Positions 7,934 to 15,661 of a stretch of DNA of 41,805 nucleotides are shown piece after piece. The translations under genes and the position numbers were made by a program. Origin of the DNA: Acidisphaera sp. L21 (GTDB lineage: Bacteria; Pseudomonadota; Alphaproteobacteria; Acetobacterales; Acetobacteraceae); NCBI RefSeq assembly GCF_009765685.1, contig NZ_LMUY01000026.1:1-41805 (forward strand), written 5' to 3'. The notes below the pieces were generated by a model, which was not told where the DNA came from, searched no databases, and saw only the letters and a program-made list of their open reading frames with translations. How positions within the stretch are numbered: position 1 is the first letter of the stretch; each line of letters opens with the position of its first letter.

Positions 7934-9322
7934 ATGCTTGATGGTATCGCGCGCCTTTATCATAGCGTCGAGCTCCTGTGTATTTCCCCATGGACCATGG
8001 AGGTGCTTGCGATTGCGCTTGGAGGTGCTTCAGTCCTATTCGCCTTTCTGTGGCTGTCCGGGCGGAGGCGGCTGTTAGCGGCAGCACATGCGCTTGTCAC
8101 CACCGACGGGGCACGGCGCCTGTTGCTAGAGAGTATAGAGGCGACACCCTCTAATTTCGCGGTCTTTTCGGCCGCTGGCGAGCTACTCGCCTGCAATACG
8201 AGTTACCGGGAGCTGCATAAGCACGCGTTCGAAAAGCTGAACTCGCCCGTGCAGTATGCCGATCTCATGCGTGAGGCTGTATCCAGGACGTTTCCTGCCG
8301 AAGCGGTGGAGGATGAGGTTGAGAGGCGCGTCAACCGACACTTCAAGGATGACAGTGCATCGTTCGAGCGGCTCTACCCGGATGGTCAATGGATGAGCGT
8401 TACCAAGCGTCGTCTAGTTGGCGGGGAGGTTGCCGGGTTTGCGCAAGACATCACCGATCTAAAGCAGCGAGAGCTTGCAATCGCCACGATGATAGAAGAG
8501 CTTAAACAAGGAACGGGCGATCTATCGACCTCCCTGTCATCGGCTGGTGCCGAGCTTGAGACTGCGGCGCTCACGATGGCAGCGGCCACTCTCGAAGCCG
8601 ATCAGCAAGCGGCCACGGTGACATCTGCCGCCCACATGGCAAGCAATAGCGTTCGTATGATTGCGGAAGCCGCGCACGACCTTGCCGAATCTGTCCGGGC
8701 GGTGAATGAGCAGATGGGTCGTTCGATGAGTAGCACCGCCCGGGTCGCCGACGTGGCATTACGGGCCGATCACGTCGTCGAAGTTCTGGCGGACGGTGCC
8801 GAAAACATAGGGATGATCGTTGATGCGATCGGGAACGTCGCGGCCCGGACCAAGCTTTTGGCGCTGAATGCGTCTATCGAGGCAGCCCACGCCGGGGAAG
8901 CCGGATGCGGTTTCGCGATCGTCGCGGCCGAGATACGAGACTTAGCCCAGCAGACGGCCCGCGCGACCAGTGACATCAAGGCGCAGATCAGTGGGATTAG
9001 ATCGGCGATTCAGGAAACAGTAACGGCTATCCGCGACATCGGCGCAATCGTGGATGATTTGCAGAGGGGGGCCGTCGATGTCCCTGCCGCGATCGCCCGG
9101 CAAGAATTCGTAACAGCCGAAATCGCCCGGACTGTCGATCTGACCTCCACGAGTACCGATGTGGTCGGAAGATACATCGTCAATGTGAGCAATGCGGCCG
9201 ATGAGACGCGGGGAGCGGCCGCAGAGGTTTTATCCTCGGTCAATCACCTTGCAACGCAGGCCGAGGTTCTCGCGTCTCGCGTGACAAATTTCTTGAAGGG
9301 CGTTCGATCGGCCGAGGGCTAA
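7934..9322 (+). CDS. Methyl-accepting chemotaxis protein with PAS-like domain
   Basis: Chemoreceptor that would relay signals to a CheA/CheW array. From the ATG at 7934 (462 residues) one membrane helix (VLAIALGGASVLFAFLWL) is followed by a PAS-like segment (SNFAVFSAAGELLACNTSYRE to GEVAGFAQDITDLKQRE) and a long alpha-helical signalling region with no HAMP domain. The hairpin tip reads ARTKLLALNASIEAAHAGE and GCGFAIVAAEIRDLA; the canonical tip has QTNLLALNAAIEAARAGE and RGFAVVADEVRKLA, so several otherwise invariant positions differ. The frame extends upstream to a GTG at 7766; 7997 is another possible start, and no ribosome site distinguishes them. There is no periplasmic sensor domain, so sensing is probably cytoplasmic. 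No other che gene is nearby. Confidence 0.88.
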   Translation: MLDGIARLYHSVELLCISPWTMEVLAIALGGASVLFAFLWLSGRRRLLAAAHALVTTDGARRLLLESIEATPSNFAVFSAAGELLACNTSYRELHKHAFEKLNSPVQYADLMREAVSRTFPAEAVEDEVERRVNRHFKDDSASFERLYPDGQWMSVTKRRLVGGEVAGFAQDITDLKQRELAIATMIEELKQGTGDLSTSLSSAGAELETAALTMAAATLEADQQAATVTSAAHMASNSVRMIAEAAHDLAESVRAVNEQMGRSMSSTARVADVALRADHVVEVLADGAENIGMIVDAIGNVAARTKLLALNASIEAAHAGEAGCGFAIVAAEIRDLAQQTARATSDIKAQISGIRSAIQETVTAIRDIGAIVDDLQRGAVDVPAAIARQEFVTAEIARTVDLTSTSTDVVGRYIVNVSNAADETRGAAAEVLSSVNHLATQAEVLASRVTNFLKGVRSAEG

Positions 9323-9366
9323 GGGAACCGGAGCGGGTGACGCCAGGTGCTGGCTCGGGGCATGGG

Positions 9367-10731
9367 CTATACCCGTGTCCGCGAGACACTGATGATCGCA
9401 CCAACTGCAGCAAACACCATCCCGACCCATAAGCAGGTTATTGCGCCCGATCCGCCTTGCACGCCGAAGATCAGCGCGACCATGGCGGAGCCCATGGACC
9501 ACCCAACGGTACGCGCCACCGCCTGCATACCACTCGCAGCACCCGTGCGCTCAGGCGGACCGGCCGTCATCAGGGTGAGGTTATTGGGCGTTTGATAGAA
9601 GCCGAAGCCGATGCCGCAGATCCCCATCCGCCAGGCAATGTTCCAGTCCGCAGGGTGGGCGGGCATGGTGGCCAACAGGAACAGGCCGATTGCCAGTAGG
9701 GTCATGCCGATACTGCCCAGGATTGCGGCGGGATAGCGTGCCGACAATCGCCCGGCAACCGGGGCAGCAAAGGCCACCAGCAGTGGCCATGGTGTGACCA
9801 GCAGGCCAGTGGCAACCGTCGTTCGGTGCATAACCGTCTCGAACAGGAATGGTAGCGACAGATACGCTAAGATTTGGGCAGCGTACGAGCAGATCGATGT
9901 GCAGACCGACAGCGCAAATAGTGGGATCCGAAGCAGATCAAGCGGCAGCATCGGCGCCGGCCGGCGGAATTGCTGCCACACCAGCAGAGCGCCGCACAGC
10001 AACCCGGCGGCCAGTTCACCGATCGCCACATTGATGCCGGTGCCGCCCAGGCCGTCTACTCCGGTCACTATTAGGCCGAGCGCGGCCGCGCTCAACACCG
10101 CACCAATCGGATCGAGGGGGCGGGGTCGCCGAGGGCTTGCAGGTGTTTTGACCAGGAACAGCGGCACGGCAATCAAGCCAAGCGGCACGTTCACCAGGAA
10201 CAGCCAGGGCCAGGGTGCGACGGCCAGGATGAGCGCGGCTATGGTTGGGCCGAGGGCAGCGGAGATCGCCACCGCCAGCGCGATAAGGGCAAAGCCTTGG
10301 CCCAGCATCTTGCGGGGATAGATGCCGCGGACCAATGCCCCGCCAAGGGCTGCCATGCAAGCGCCGCCGATACCCTGCAGCGCGCGCGCCGCCACCAGCA
10401 TGTCCAGGCTTGACGACAAAGCGCAGCCAAGCGAGGCAACCGTGAACAGCGTTAGTCCGAACCCGTAGATCCGCTTGAGGCCCATCGATTCGCCCAAGGC
10501 GGCCGCGGGCAGCAATAGAACCGTGACAGCAAGATTGTAGCTATTGACGACCCAGATCGTCGCTGCATCCGTGGCGACCAGTGCATGCGCAATGGTCGGC
10601 AGGGCGATGTTGGCGATAGCGGCGTCGAGCCCAGTCAGCACGATGCCGAGCAACGCGCATCCCATGACCCAACGTCGTTGCGCTGGAGGCAGGCCGTCGC
10701 TCCCCGCCGCAACCGTCTTCAGGCCGTTCAT
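9367..10731 (-). CDS. MFS transporter, DHA2 (EmrB/QacA-like) drug exporter
   Basis: A 454-residue inner-membrane protein with about 13-14 predicted membrane helices. The motif LDAAIANIALPTIAHAL in helix 1, RALQGIGGACMAALGGALV in helix 4 and GPTIAALILAVAPWPWLFLVNVPLG (helices 5-6, motif C-like) are characteristic of proton-driven DHA2 exporters. The family uses the proton gradient to export toxic organic compounds; the substrate is not predictable. No regulator gene is adjacent: the 3' side faces the chemoreceptor tail to tail (44-base gap) and the 5' side faces a decayed region. The start at 10731 gives a typical short cytoplasmic N-terminus. Confidence 0.9.
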   Translation of the reverse strand: MNGLKTVAAGSDGLPPAQRRWVMGCALLGIVLTGLDAAIANIALPTIAHALVATDAATIWVVNSYNLAVTVLLLPAAALGESMGLKRIYGFGLTLFTVASLGCALSSSLDMLVAARALQGIGGACMAALGGALVRGIYPRKMLGQGFALIALAVAISAALGPTIAALILAVAPWPWLFLVNVPLGLIAVPLFLVKTPASPRRPRPLDPIGAVLSAAALGLIVTGVDGLGGTGINVAIGELAAGLLCGALLVWQQFRRPAPMLPLDLLRIPLFALSVCTSICSYAAQILAYLSLPFLFETVMHRTTVATGLLVTPWPLLVAFAAPVAGRLSARYPAAILGSIGMTLLAIGLFLLATMPAHPADWNIAWRMGICGIGFGFYQTPNNLTLMTAGPPERTGAASGMQAVARTVGWSMGSAMVALIFGVQGGSGAITCLWVGMVFAAVGAIISVSRTRV

Positions 10732-10809
10732 TGCAATCGCTTCCAGTCGGTTTCGCGTCGGTTTTGAGATAAGACGTAGTTCAAGGCGCTACCGTGTTGA
10801 GAATGACGT

Positions 10810-11047
10810 CCGGTGCCGGAAACAACCTGGCCACTGTCCCAAAGCAGATCGTGCCCGGCGAGCAACTCCGCCTGCGATCCAGCGACGGTGATGCGGTCTG
10901 CCGTGCGCCCGTAAGCTTTTCATCGACGGGCAGGCAGCGCCAAGAGAGCCGCGGTTGCCTCGTGTCGAGCCCTTCTGGTTCGATCATCTGTTCGGCCATA
11001 AGGATGAGCGGTCGCACGGATGCGACCGCGGAGTCGGTGGAAGACAA
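10810..11047 (-). pseudogene. Alpha-L-rhamnosidase N-terminal remnant, frameshifted
   Basis: On the minus strand EPEGLDTRQPRLSWR and GARQTA match the conserved opening of bacterial GH78 alpha-L-rhamnosidases (family pattern: LGIDTPRPRLSW followed by RQTAYRI). Near 10892-10898 the frame breaks. A second frame then continues the match with RITVAGSQAELLAGHDLLW followed by DSGQVVS (family: DSGKVES). After about 10810 the similarity is lost, so only about 70 residues of an enzyme usually 850-1000 long remain. A small deletion at the RQT/RI joint explains the frameshift. It lies just beyond the 3' end of the glycosyltransferase operon. The rest of 10732-11119 shows nothing. Confidence 0.6.
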
Positions 11048-11119
11048 TTAGGCGCGGTAAGTGCGAGGCTGGTAACGGCCCCGCCGGCGAAAAGCTGTCG
11101 CCGGGTTACGCGGGGCATC

Positions 11120-12049
11120 CTAAGACAGAGCAGCTGTTGCATCGGCCCGCAATATCGCCGGCCAAGTTAACCGCAGCCGCGCCAAGTCCGCACTTGACGG
11201 GCTGGGTCGCCGCGGCCCGGTGACGGCGGCGTGGGGGGTGCCGGCGATCCGTAGACCGAGTTGGCGTAGGCGCAGACAGAGATCCGCCACAGCCATATCG
11301 CAGCCATAGCGTGGGTCGATGCCGCCCATTTCTGCCATCAGAGAGTAGCGCGTGGCGACAGCGTAGAAAGGGAGCACCAGGGTTTCGTGCTGCACGAGCG
11401 CATCCGGCGTGATGCCGGCAAGCCCGGTGCCATCCTCCCCCGCCAGCGTCATCAGCGCGCGTAGCCAACCCGGCCCCTGTGGTTGCATGCCGGGAGCAAG
11501 CAGCACCAGGTATTCGGTGCGGGCGAGCCGCCAAGCGGTGTCTAGTCCGGCGGTGTAGCTGATGGCCTGCAGGCAGTCGGCGGGCCAGTCGGTGAAGGTC
11601 AGGTCCAGTGCAGGATTTTGATGCAGCACTGTGACCGGCGGCGGATTGGGGAAGCGGCGTCGCAACTCGGCTGTGCCATGCGTGCGCCCGGGCACCGCAT
11701 CGCAGCCGGGTCGCAGCCGGGGCAGTATCGGCAATAACTCGGCCAGTACCGGGATGCCGGGCGTTTTCGGCCAATCGACATCGATACTGCCGATCTCCAG
11801 CCCGGCCAGCAGGGCGTGCAGCAGAAGGCGGTAGGGGGGGGCCTGCAACAGACCCTCCAGCAGCGGCATCGCCCGGCCACGCACGGCAAGCGGGCCGCCA
11901 ACGTAATCCTCCGCGAGCAGTCGTGTCGGGTCGAACGCCGGGCGGCCGGCATACACGACGTCCAGATCTGGCCGCTCGACCGACAATGCAGCAGGAACCT
12001 TCATCCCATACCATGCCGCCTCATCGTAGGGAGTTGTGTGCGCGCTCAT
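11120..12049 (-). CDS. GT-A-fold glycosyltransferase-like protein lacking DxD
   Basis: Last gene of the minus-strand glycan operon, 309 residues. Its ATG overlaps the stop of the preceding gene as ATGA (12049-12046). Two halves resemble pieces of GT2 domains. The first 100 residues (DLDVVYAGRPAFDPTRL, LAEDYVGGPLAVRG) line up with the region after the donor-binding strand in the DUF4214-GT2-GT2 protein of this operon. The second half (YTAGLDTAWRLARTEYLVLL, then GWLRALMTLAG) mimics the GT2 core. Where GT2 enzymes have NND or DxD after the hydrophobic strand, this protein has APGM, so the metal/nucleotide-sugar site appears lost. It could be a non-catalytic partner or a decaying gene. Confidence 0.7.
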   Translation of the reverse strand: MSAHTTPYDEAAWYGMKVPAALSVERPDLDVVYAGRPAFDPTRLLAEDYVGGPLAVRGRAMPLLEGLLQAPPYRLLLHALLAGLEIGSIDVDWPKTPGIPVLAELLPILPRLRPGCDAVPGRTHGTAELRRRFPNPPPVTVLHQNPALDLTFTDWPADCLQAISYTAGLDTAWRLARTEYLVLLAPGMQPQGPGWLRALMTLAGEDGTGLAGITPDALVQHETLVLPFYAVATRYSLMAEMGGIDPRYGCDMAVADLCLRLRQLGLRIAGTPHAAVTGPRRPSPSSADLARLRLTWPAILRADATAALS

Positions 12050-14580
12050 TCGGCGAGCACGTCCTGTAGTAGCGCCTGGATTCGTGCCCCGACCGCTGCC
12101 GGCGACAAGGTTGTCGCGACGCGGGCCCGCGCGGCCTCACCGACCGCTGCAAGCGCGCCCTGCGACAGGGCCGCCACTTCGCGCAGGGTAAGGGCGAGCG
12201 CGGCTTCGTCTATGTGCGCCCACTCGGTCCCAACGGCGTAGGGCCCGAGGTCATGATCCAACTGCCAGGTCGTGTAGCTCACCGGAAAGCCGCAACTCGC
12301 GTCCAACAGGTCCGTCGTGCCACCGAAATCTGTCGCAATCACTGGCTTGCCGCAGCCCATCGCCTCCGCGACCGTCAGGCCAAATCCCTCGGACGCGTGG
12401 GGAGAGGCGTAGACATCGGCAAGATCCAGCAGGGCTGCCGCCTCATCGGCCGGTGCTGCGCGGTCCACGAGCAGTGTGCCCGGCGTGGCCTTCACCAGGG
12501 CACGCAGGGAGGCAGCGGGCGCCAGGTGCTTCGTCTTCAGGATCAGCGCCCAGCCGTCGGCAGCAAGCCCAGCCCGACCGAAGGCTCGCACCAGCGCATG
12601 CGGGTTCTTGCGCTCTAGGAAACTGGACGCGTCGAAACTGAACAGCACCGTGCGCGTGCCCGGGGAGAGGCCGAGTTCGGCCCGCAATGCGGCAATGCGT
12701 GCCGGGTCTCCTTGGGCGGGCCGAACGGGCACGACGTAAGGAAGCACGTGCACTGGTGCTTCCGACACCTGGCGGAAGGCGTTTGCGCAATAGCGGCTTG
12801 GCACCCAGACGGCGTCAAGCTGTCGCGTCCTCTTGGCAAACTCTGGCGGCAGCATGCCGGATTCCCAGACGAATAGCCCCACCCGGTGCCGGGCCGCCGC
12901 GACCAGTGCCGCTTGTCCTGGGCTCAGCAGGGATTCCCAGGCTTCGGCATTGAGGTGCACCAAGGCCACGTCCGGCCGTCGTCCTACCGGGGTCGTAGCC
13001 AGTGCCGGTGCGATACGGGCGTGAACATGGAATGGACGCTCGATGGGCAGACTAATCGTTGAAAGCCCGGTTTGTGCCAGTGCGCGCATATATCCGCGCG
13101 AGGCGACGCCTAGCCCGTTGCCGTAGTTGAATGGGCCAATGAAGGCCAAAAACGGCTGCACTTGTGGCGTAGTCAGAGCGCTAGGCGAGGGGCTTGGCGG
13201 TTCGGCGAGAGGCCGGTTGTAGCCCTTCGCGGCGAGCGCCTGCTCCCACTCTGGCTGAGACGCGATGACGGCGCGCTTCAGGAACGGGAAGCCTTCGTCC
13301 AGCAATTCCTGCCAATCAGTCATCGTGCGGTTGTCGTCCTCGCGCCCATCTGCACTTGGAAACAGCACCTCGGTCGTGAGCCCCGCCATCCGGAGAGTGG
13401 CTGCGAAGGTCACTTCATAGGCGTTGATCACGTCGTCCTTCAAAGGAAGGCACTGGACGCTTGCGACGAAGCGCGTGAAGGCGGCTGCGCGAAGAGCCGC
13501 CGGTGAGAAGGCCAAGAAGTAGCTCTGGATATGGTCGCCACGTGATCGGCTGCCGGTCAATCCCACCATGGCGGCAGTGCTCGTCCGGACGCGGCTGAGC
13601 ACCGAGTGGAAAGCGTTGGCATCGACCGGCCCGAGCACGCTGTCGTTTAGCCAGAACAGGAGCCGAGCACCGAAGAAGTGTGGGTTAAGCTGTAGAACAT
13701 GACTCCACGCCGCGAAATCCCACCCGGTGTTTTGACGCACATACAGCCCGTCCAGCAGCGGAGCGAGCCAGGGCTCCGGCGTAAAGGGGTGGTCGGTGGC
13801 GACCACCAGGGTTGTGAAGACCCCCTCCGCCGACAACGCTGCTAGGTAAGGCCTAACATGCGCACCGAGGTGACCATCCGGGCAGTGGGTCACGAACAGC
13901 GCCACCTCCTGTCCGCCGCGCGGCGCGGCAAACTCGGCGATGTCGGCGATACTCGCCGGTAGCGCGGCGGGTGAGGGCGGTGCGGGCGAGCGGCCCTCTC
14001 GTCGGCCATGCGCGAGGTAATGCGCAAGCGGGTTCGTGCCATGCTCCCGCACGTCGCTATAATGGTCCAGATAGTAGCCCGTGGAGAAGGCCGGCGAAGG
14101 ATTGTAACGCAGAGCTGCCCCGGTGCTCACGTAATGCAGCAGCGGGTTCTGATCGGACGGCAGCGCATAGGTGCGACTGTACCAAGCCGGGTCAAAAAAG
14201 GGGTTCGGGGCCAGGCCAGCCTTACAGCCGTAGTCCAGCCAATGCAGCAGCGGATCTGTGCTGCCGAGACCGGGCAACTTGGCAGCGTACCATTCCGTGT
14301 CGAGGAATGGGCGTACGATCTGCACCTTGGGGTCATCGCGCAGGCGAATGGCTTGCCGGTGGAAGCGTAGTCGAGTTCGCCACCACGACAGGCGGCGCAA
14401 GGCAGCGAAAGCAAAACGCGCGAGCAAAGGGTAGCGGCCGGCCAGAATACTCATGCGGTCGTGCCGGGATGCCGTGCTGGCATGGTCTAGCGCCCGACGT
14501 AGCTCATCTCGCTCCCCGCGCACGCGCCGCAACGTTGCTTCCCGGGCAGAGAGCCGGCTCGATAAATTACCCTCGTACAC
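12046..14580 (-). CDS. Coiled-coil / repeat / RgpF / GT4 fusion glycosyltransferase
   Basis: An 844-residue cytoplasmic or membrane-associated protein. Order: short coiled coil (5-40); basic segment (45-80); three repeats of the type F-D-x-x-W-Y ... N-P-L-x-H-Y ... G at about 92-198; rhamnan-synthesis-F-like domain (about 223-440, with FVTHCPDGHLGAHVRPYLAA, NTGWDFAAW and LFWLNDSVLGP); Pro/Ser linker (455-475); GT4 GT-B domain (about 476-844, with FLAFIGPFNYGNGLG, LFSFDASSFLERKNP and ASEGFGLTVAEAMGCGKP, the donor-binding E-x7-E region). RgpF-type domains occur in rhamnose-glucose polysaccharide synthesis. Its first 14 bases overlap the upstream methyltransferase gene and its stop overlaps the next start, so translation is probably coupled. 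The sugar specificity is unknown. Confidence 0.88.
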   Translation of the reverse strand: MYEGNLSSRLSAREATLRRVRGERDELRRALDHASTASRHDRMSILAGRYPLLARFAFAALRRLSWWRTRLRFHRQAIRLRDDPKVQIVRPFLDTEWYAAKLPGLGSTDPLLHWLDYGCKAGLAPNPFFDPAWYSRTYALPSDQNPLLHYVSTGAALRYNPSPAFSTGYYLDHYSDVREHGTNPLAHYLAHGRREGRSPAPPSPAALPASIADIAEFAAPRGGQEVALFVTHCPDGHLGAHVRPYLAALSAEGVFTTLVVATDHPFTPEPWLAPLLDGLYVRQNTGWDFAAWSHVLQLNPHFFGARLLFWLNDSVLGPVDANAFHSVLSRVRTSTAAMVGLTGSRSRGDHIQSYFLAFSPAALRAAAFTRFVASVQCLPLKDDVINAYEVTFAATLRMAGLTTEVLFPSADGREDDNRTMTDWQELLDEGFPFLKRAVIASQPEWEQALAAKGYNRPLAEPPSPSPSALTTPQVQPFLAFIGPFNYGNGLGVASRGYMRALAQTGLSTISLPIERPFHVHARIAPALATTPVGRRPDVALVHLNAEAWESLLSPGQAALVAAARHRVGLFVWESGMLPPEFAKRTRQLDAVWVPSRYCANAFRQVSEAPVHVLPYVVPVRPAQGDPARIAALRAELGLSPGTRTVLFSFDASSFLERKNPHALVRAFGRAGLAADGWALILKTKHLAPAASLRALVKATPGTLLVDRAAPADEAAALLDLADVYASPHASEGFGLTVAEAMGCGKPVIATDFGGTTDLLDASCGFPVSYTTWQLDHDLGPYAVGTEWAHIDEAALALTLREVAALSQGALAAVGEAARARVATTLSPAAVGARIQALLQDVLAE

Positions 14581-15661
14581 GCCGAACCAAGCTGCCGATC
14601 AGGCGCGTCAGCAAACCAAACGGCGGAGGCGGCGCCGGTTGAAGGACTTGCGGTGCCGGTGGTGTCCAATCGGCATAGTTGATGCGCGCGGCCTCGGCCT
14701 CGGACAGCGGGGGCAGTATCGTTGCGCGACGCCGGGCGACGACCGCCGTTTGGTAACTCGGGACGGCACCTTTTTCCACGAGCAGCCGCTCCATCAGGAC
14801 CACTAAACGGCCAACGGTCTGGTCCTTTGGATCAGTCCAGTCGAAATTGGGCAAGATGCCGGTAAAGAAGGGCCGCATGATGCTACCGCCGTAGTCGCGG
14901 CGGTCGATCACATCGAAATAGCGATGGGTCAGCGGCAGGATTTGCGATGCGTGCACACCCTCCGACGGATCGTGTTGCAGCATCCATTGCAAGTCTGGCT
15001 TCGGAACGCCCTGCCGCTCGTGCTTGGCCAGATGGTCCCACCGATAAGCGGGCGACAGGCAGGCGTTGATGCGGTCCATGACCGCGACGACATGGTCGTC
15101 GTAGATATGGTGATCGGGGCCGATATACTCATCGTAGATCAACAGGCCGTCTGGCTTCAGCACGCGGTGCATCAGCTGGAACATCGCCTCAATATCGAAG
15201 AAGTGGTGGATGGCTGCCTGCACGAATACCACGTCGAATCCCGCCGTTTGCAGGTCTTCCGTCAGCACGTCCCCGGAGCGTAGTTCCAGCCGGTCGGCAT
15301 AGGGCTGGCCTGCGACTCGCTCCTTGGCGGCGGTGATCGCCGAGCGGGACATTTCGTAGGCCAAGATGTGCCCGGCGAACCCGGCGCGCGCTAGATGCTC
15401 CTCGATAAAGGCCATTCCGCACCCGATCGACAGCATTTTGGCTGGTGGCGGCGTCAGGTATTTCTCGCCAATGGCGTCGATGATCCAGCCGTCCGGCGAG
15501 CCGGTGGTCGGCTCCGCAATAGCGTGGCGGTAGAGGAATTTGTGCTGGGTGTAGTCTACCGGGTCGCCCTCGATATTTTCGCGGGAGCCCACATGTTCGC
15601 CGCCTTCGTAGCGCTGGTCCCAAACGGCGGTTGAGGCGGCAGTTTCGTCGGGCGTGCTCAT
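14567..15661 (-). CDS. SAM-dependent class I methyltransferase of glycan operon
   Basis: A 364-residue protein with a Methyltransf_11/12-type Rossmann domain. Motif I is MLSIGCGMAFIEEHLA (about 76-91), the acidic end of strand 2 is E103 in LAYEMSRSA, then RSGDVLTEDL, FDVVFVQAAIHHF and LKPDGLLIYDEYIGPDHH. A roughly 170-residue C-terminal part follows, ending in a Pro-rich stretch and a basic amphipathic tail (FGLLTRLIGSLVRRVRG) that could dock on the membrane. The ATG at 15661 overlaps the stop of the GT4-GT4 gene (ATGA), and its 3' end overlaps the next gene by 14 bases. Position inside the operon suggests it methylates a sugar or a chain end. No kinase domain is present. Confidence 0.88.
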   Translation of the reverse strand: MSTPDETAASTAVWDQRYEGGEHVGSRENIEGDPVDYTQHKFLYRHAIAEPTTGSPDGWIIDAIGEKYLTPPPAKMLSIGCGMAFIEEHLARAGFAGHILAYEMSRSAITAAKERVAGQPYADRLELRSGDVLTEDLQTAGFDVVFVQAAIHHFFDIEAMFQLMHRVLKPDGLLIYDEYIGPDHHIYDDHVVAVMDRINACLSPAYRWDHLAKHERQGVPKPDLQWMLQHDPSEGVHASQILPLTHRYFDVIDRRDYGGSIMRPFFTGILPNFDWTDPKDQTVGRLVVLMERLLVEKGAVPSYQTAVVARRRATILPPLSEAEAARINYADWTPPAPQVLQPAPPPPFGLLTRLIGSLVRRVRG

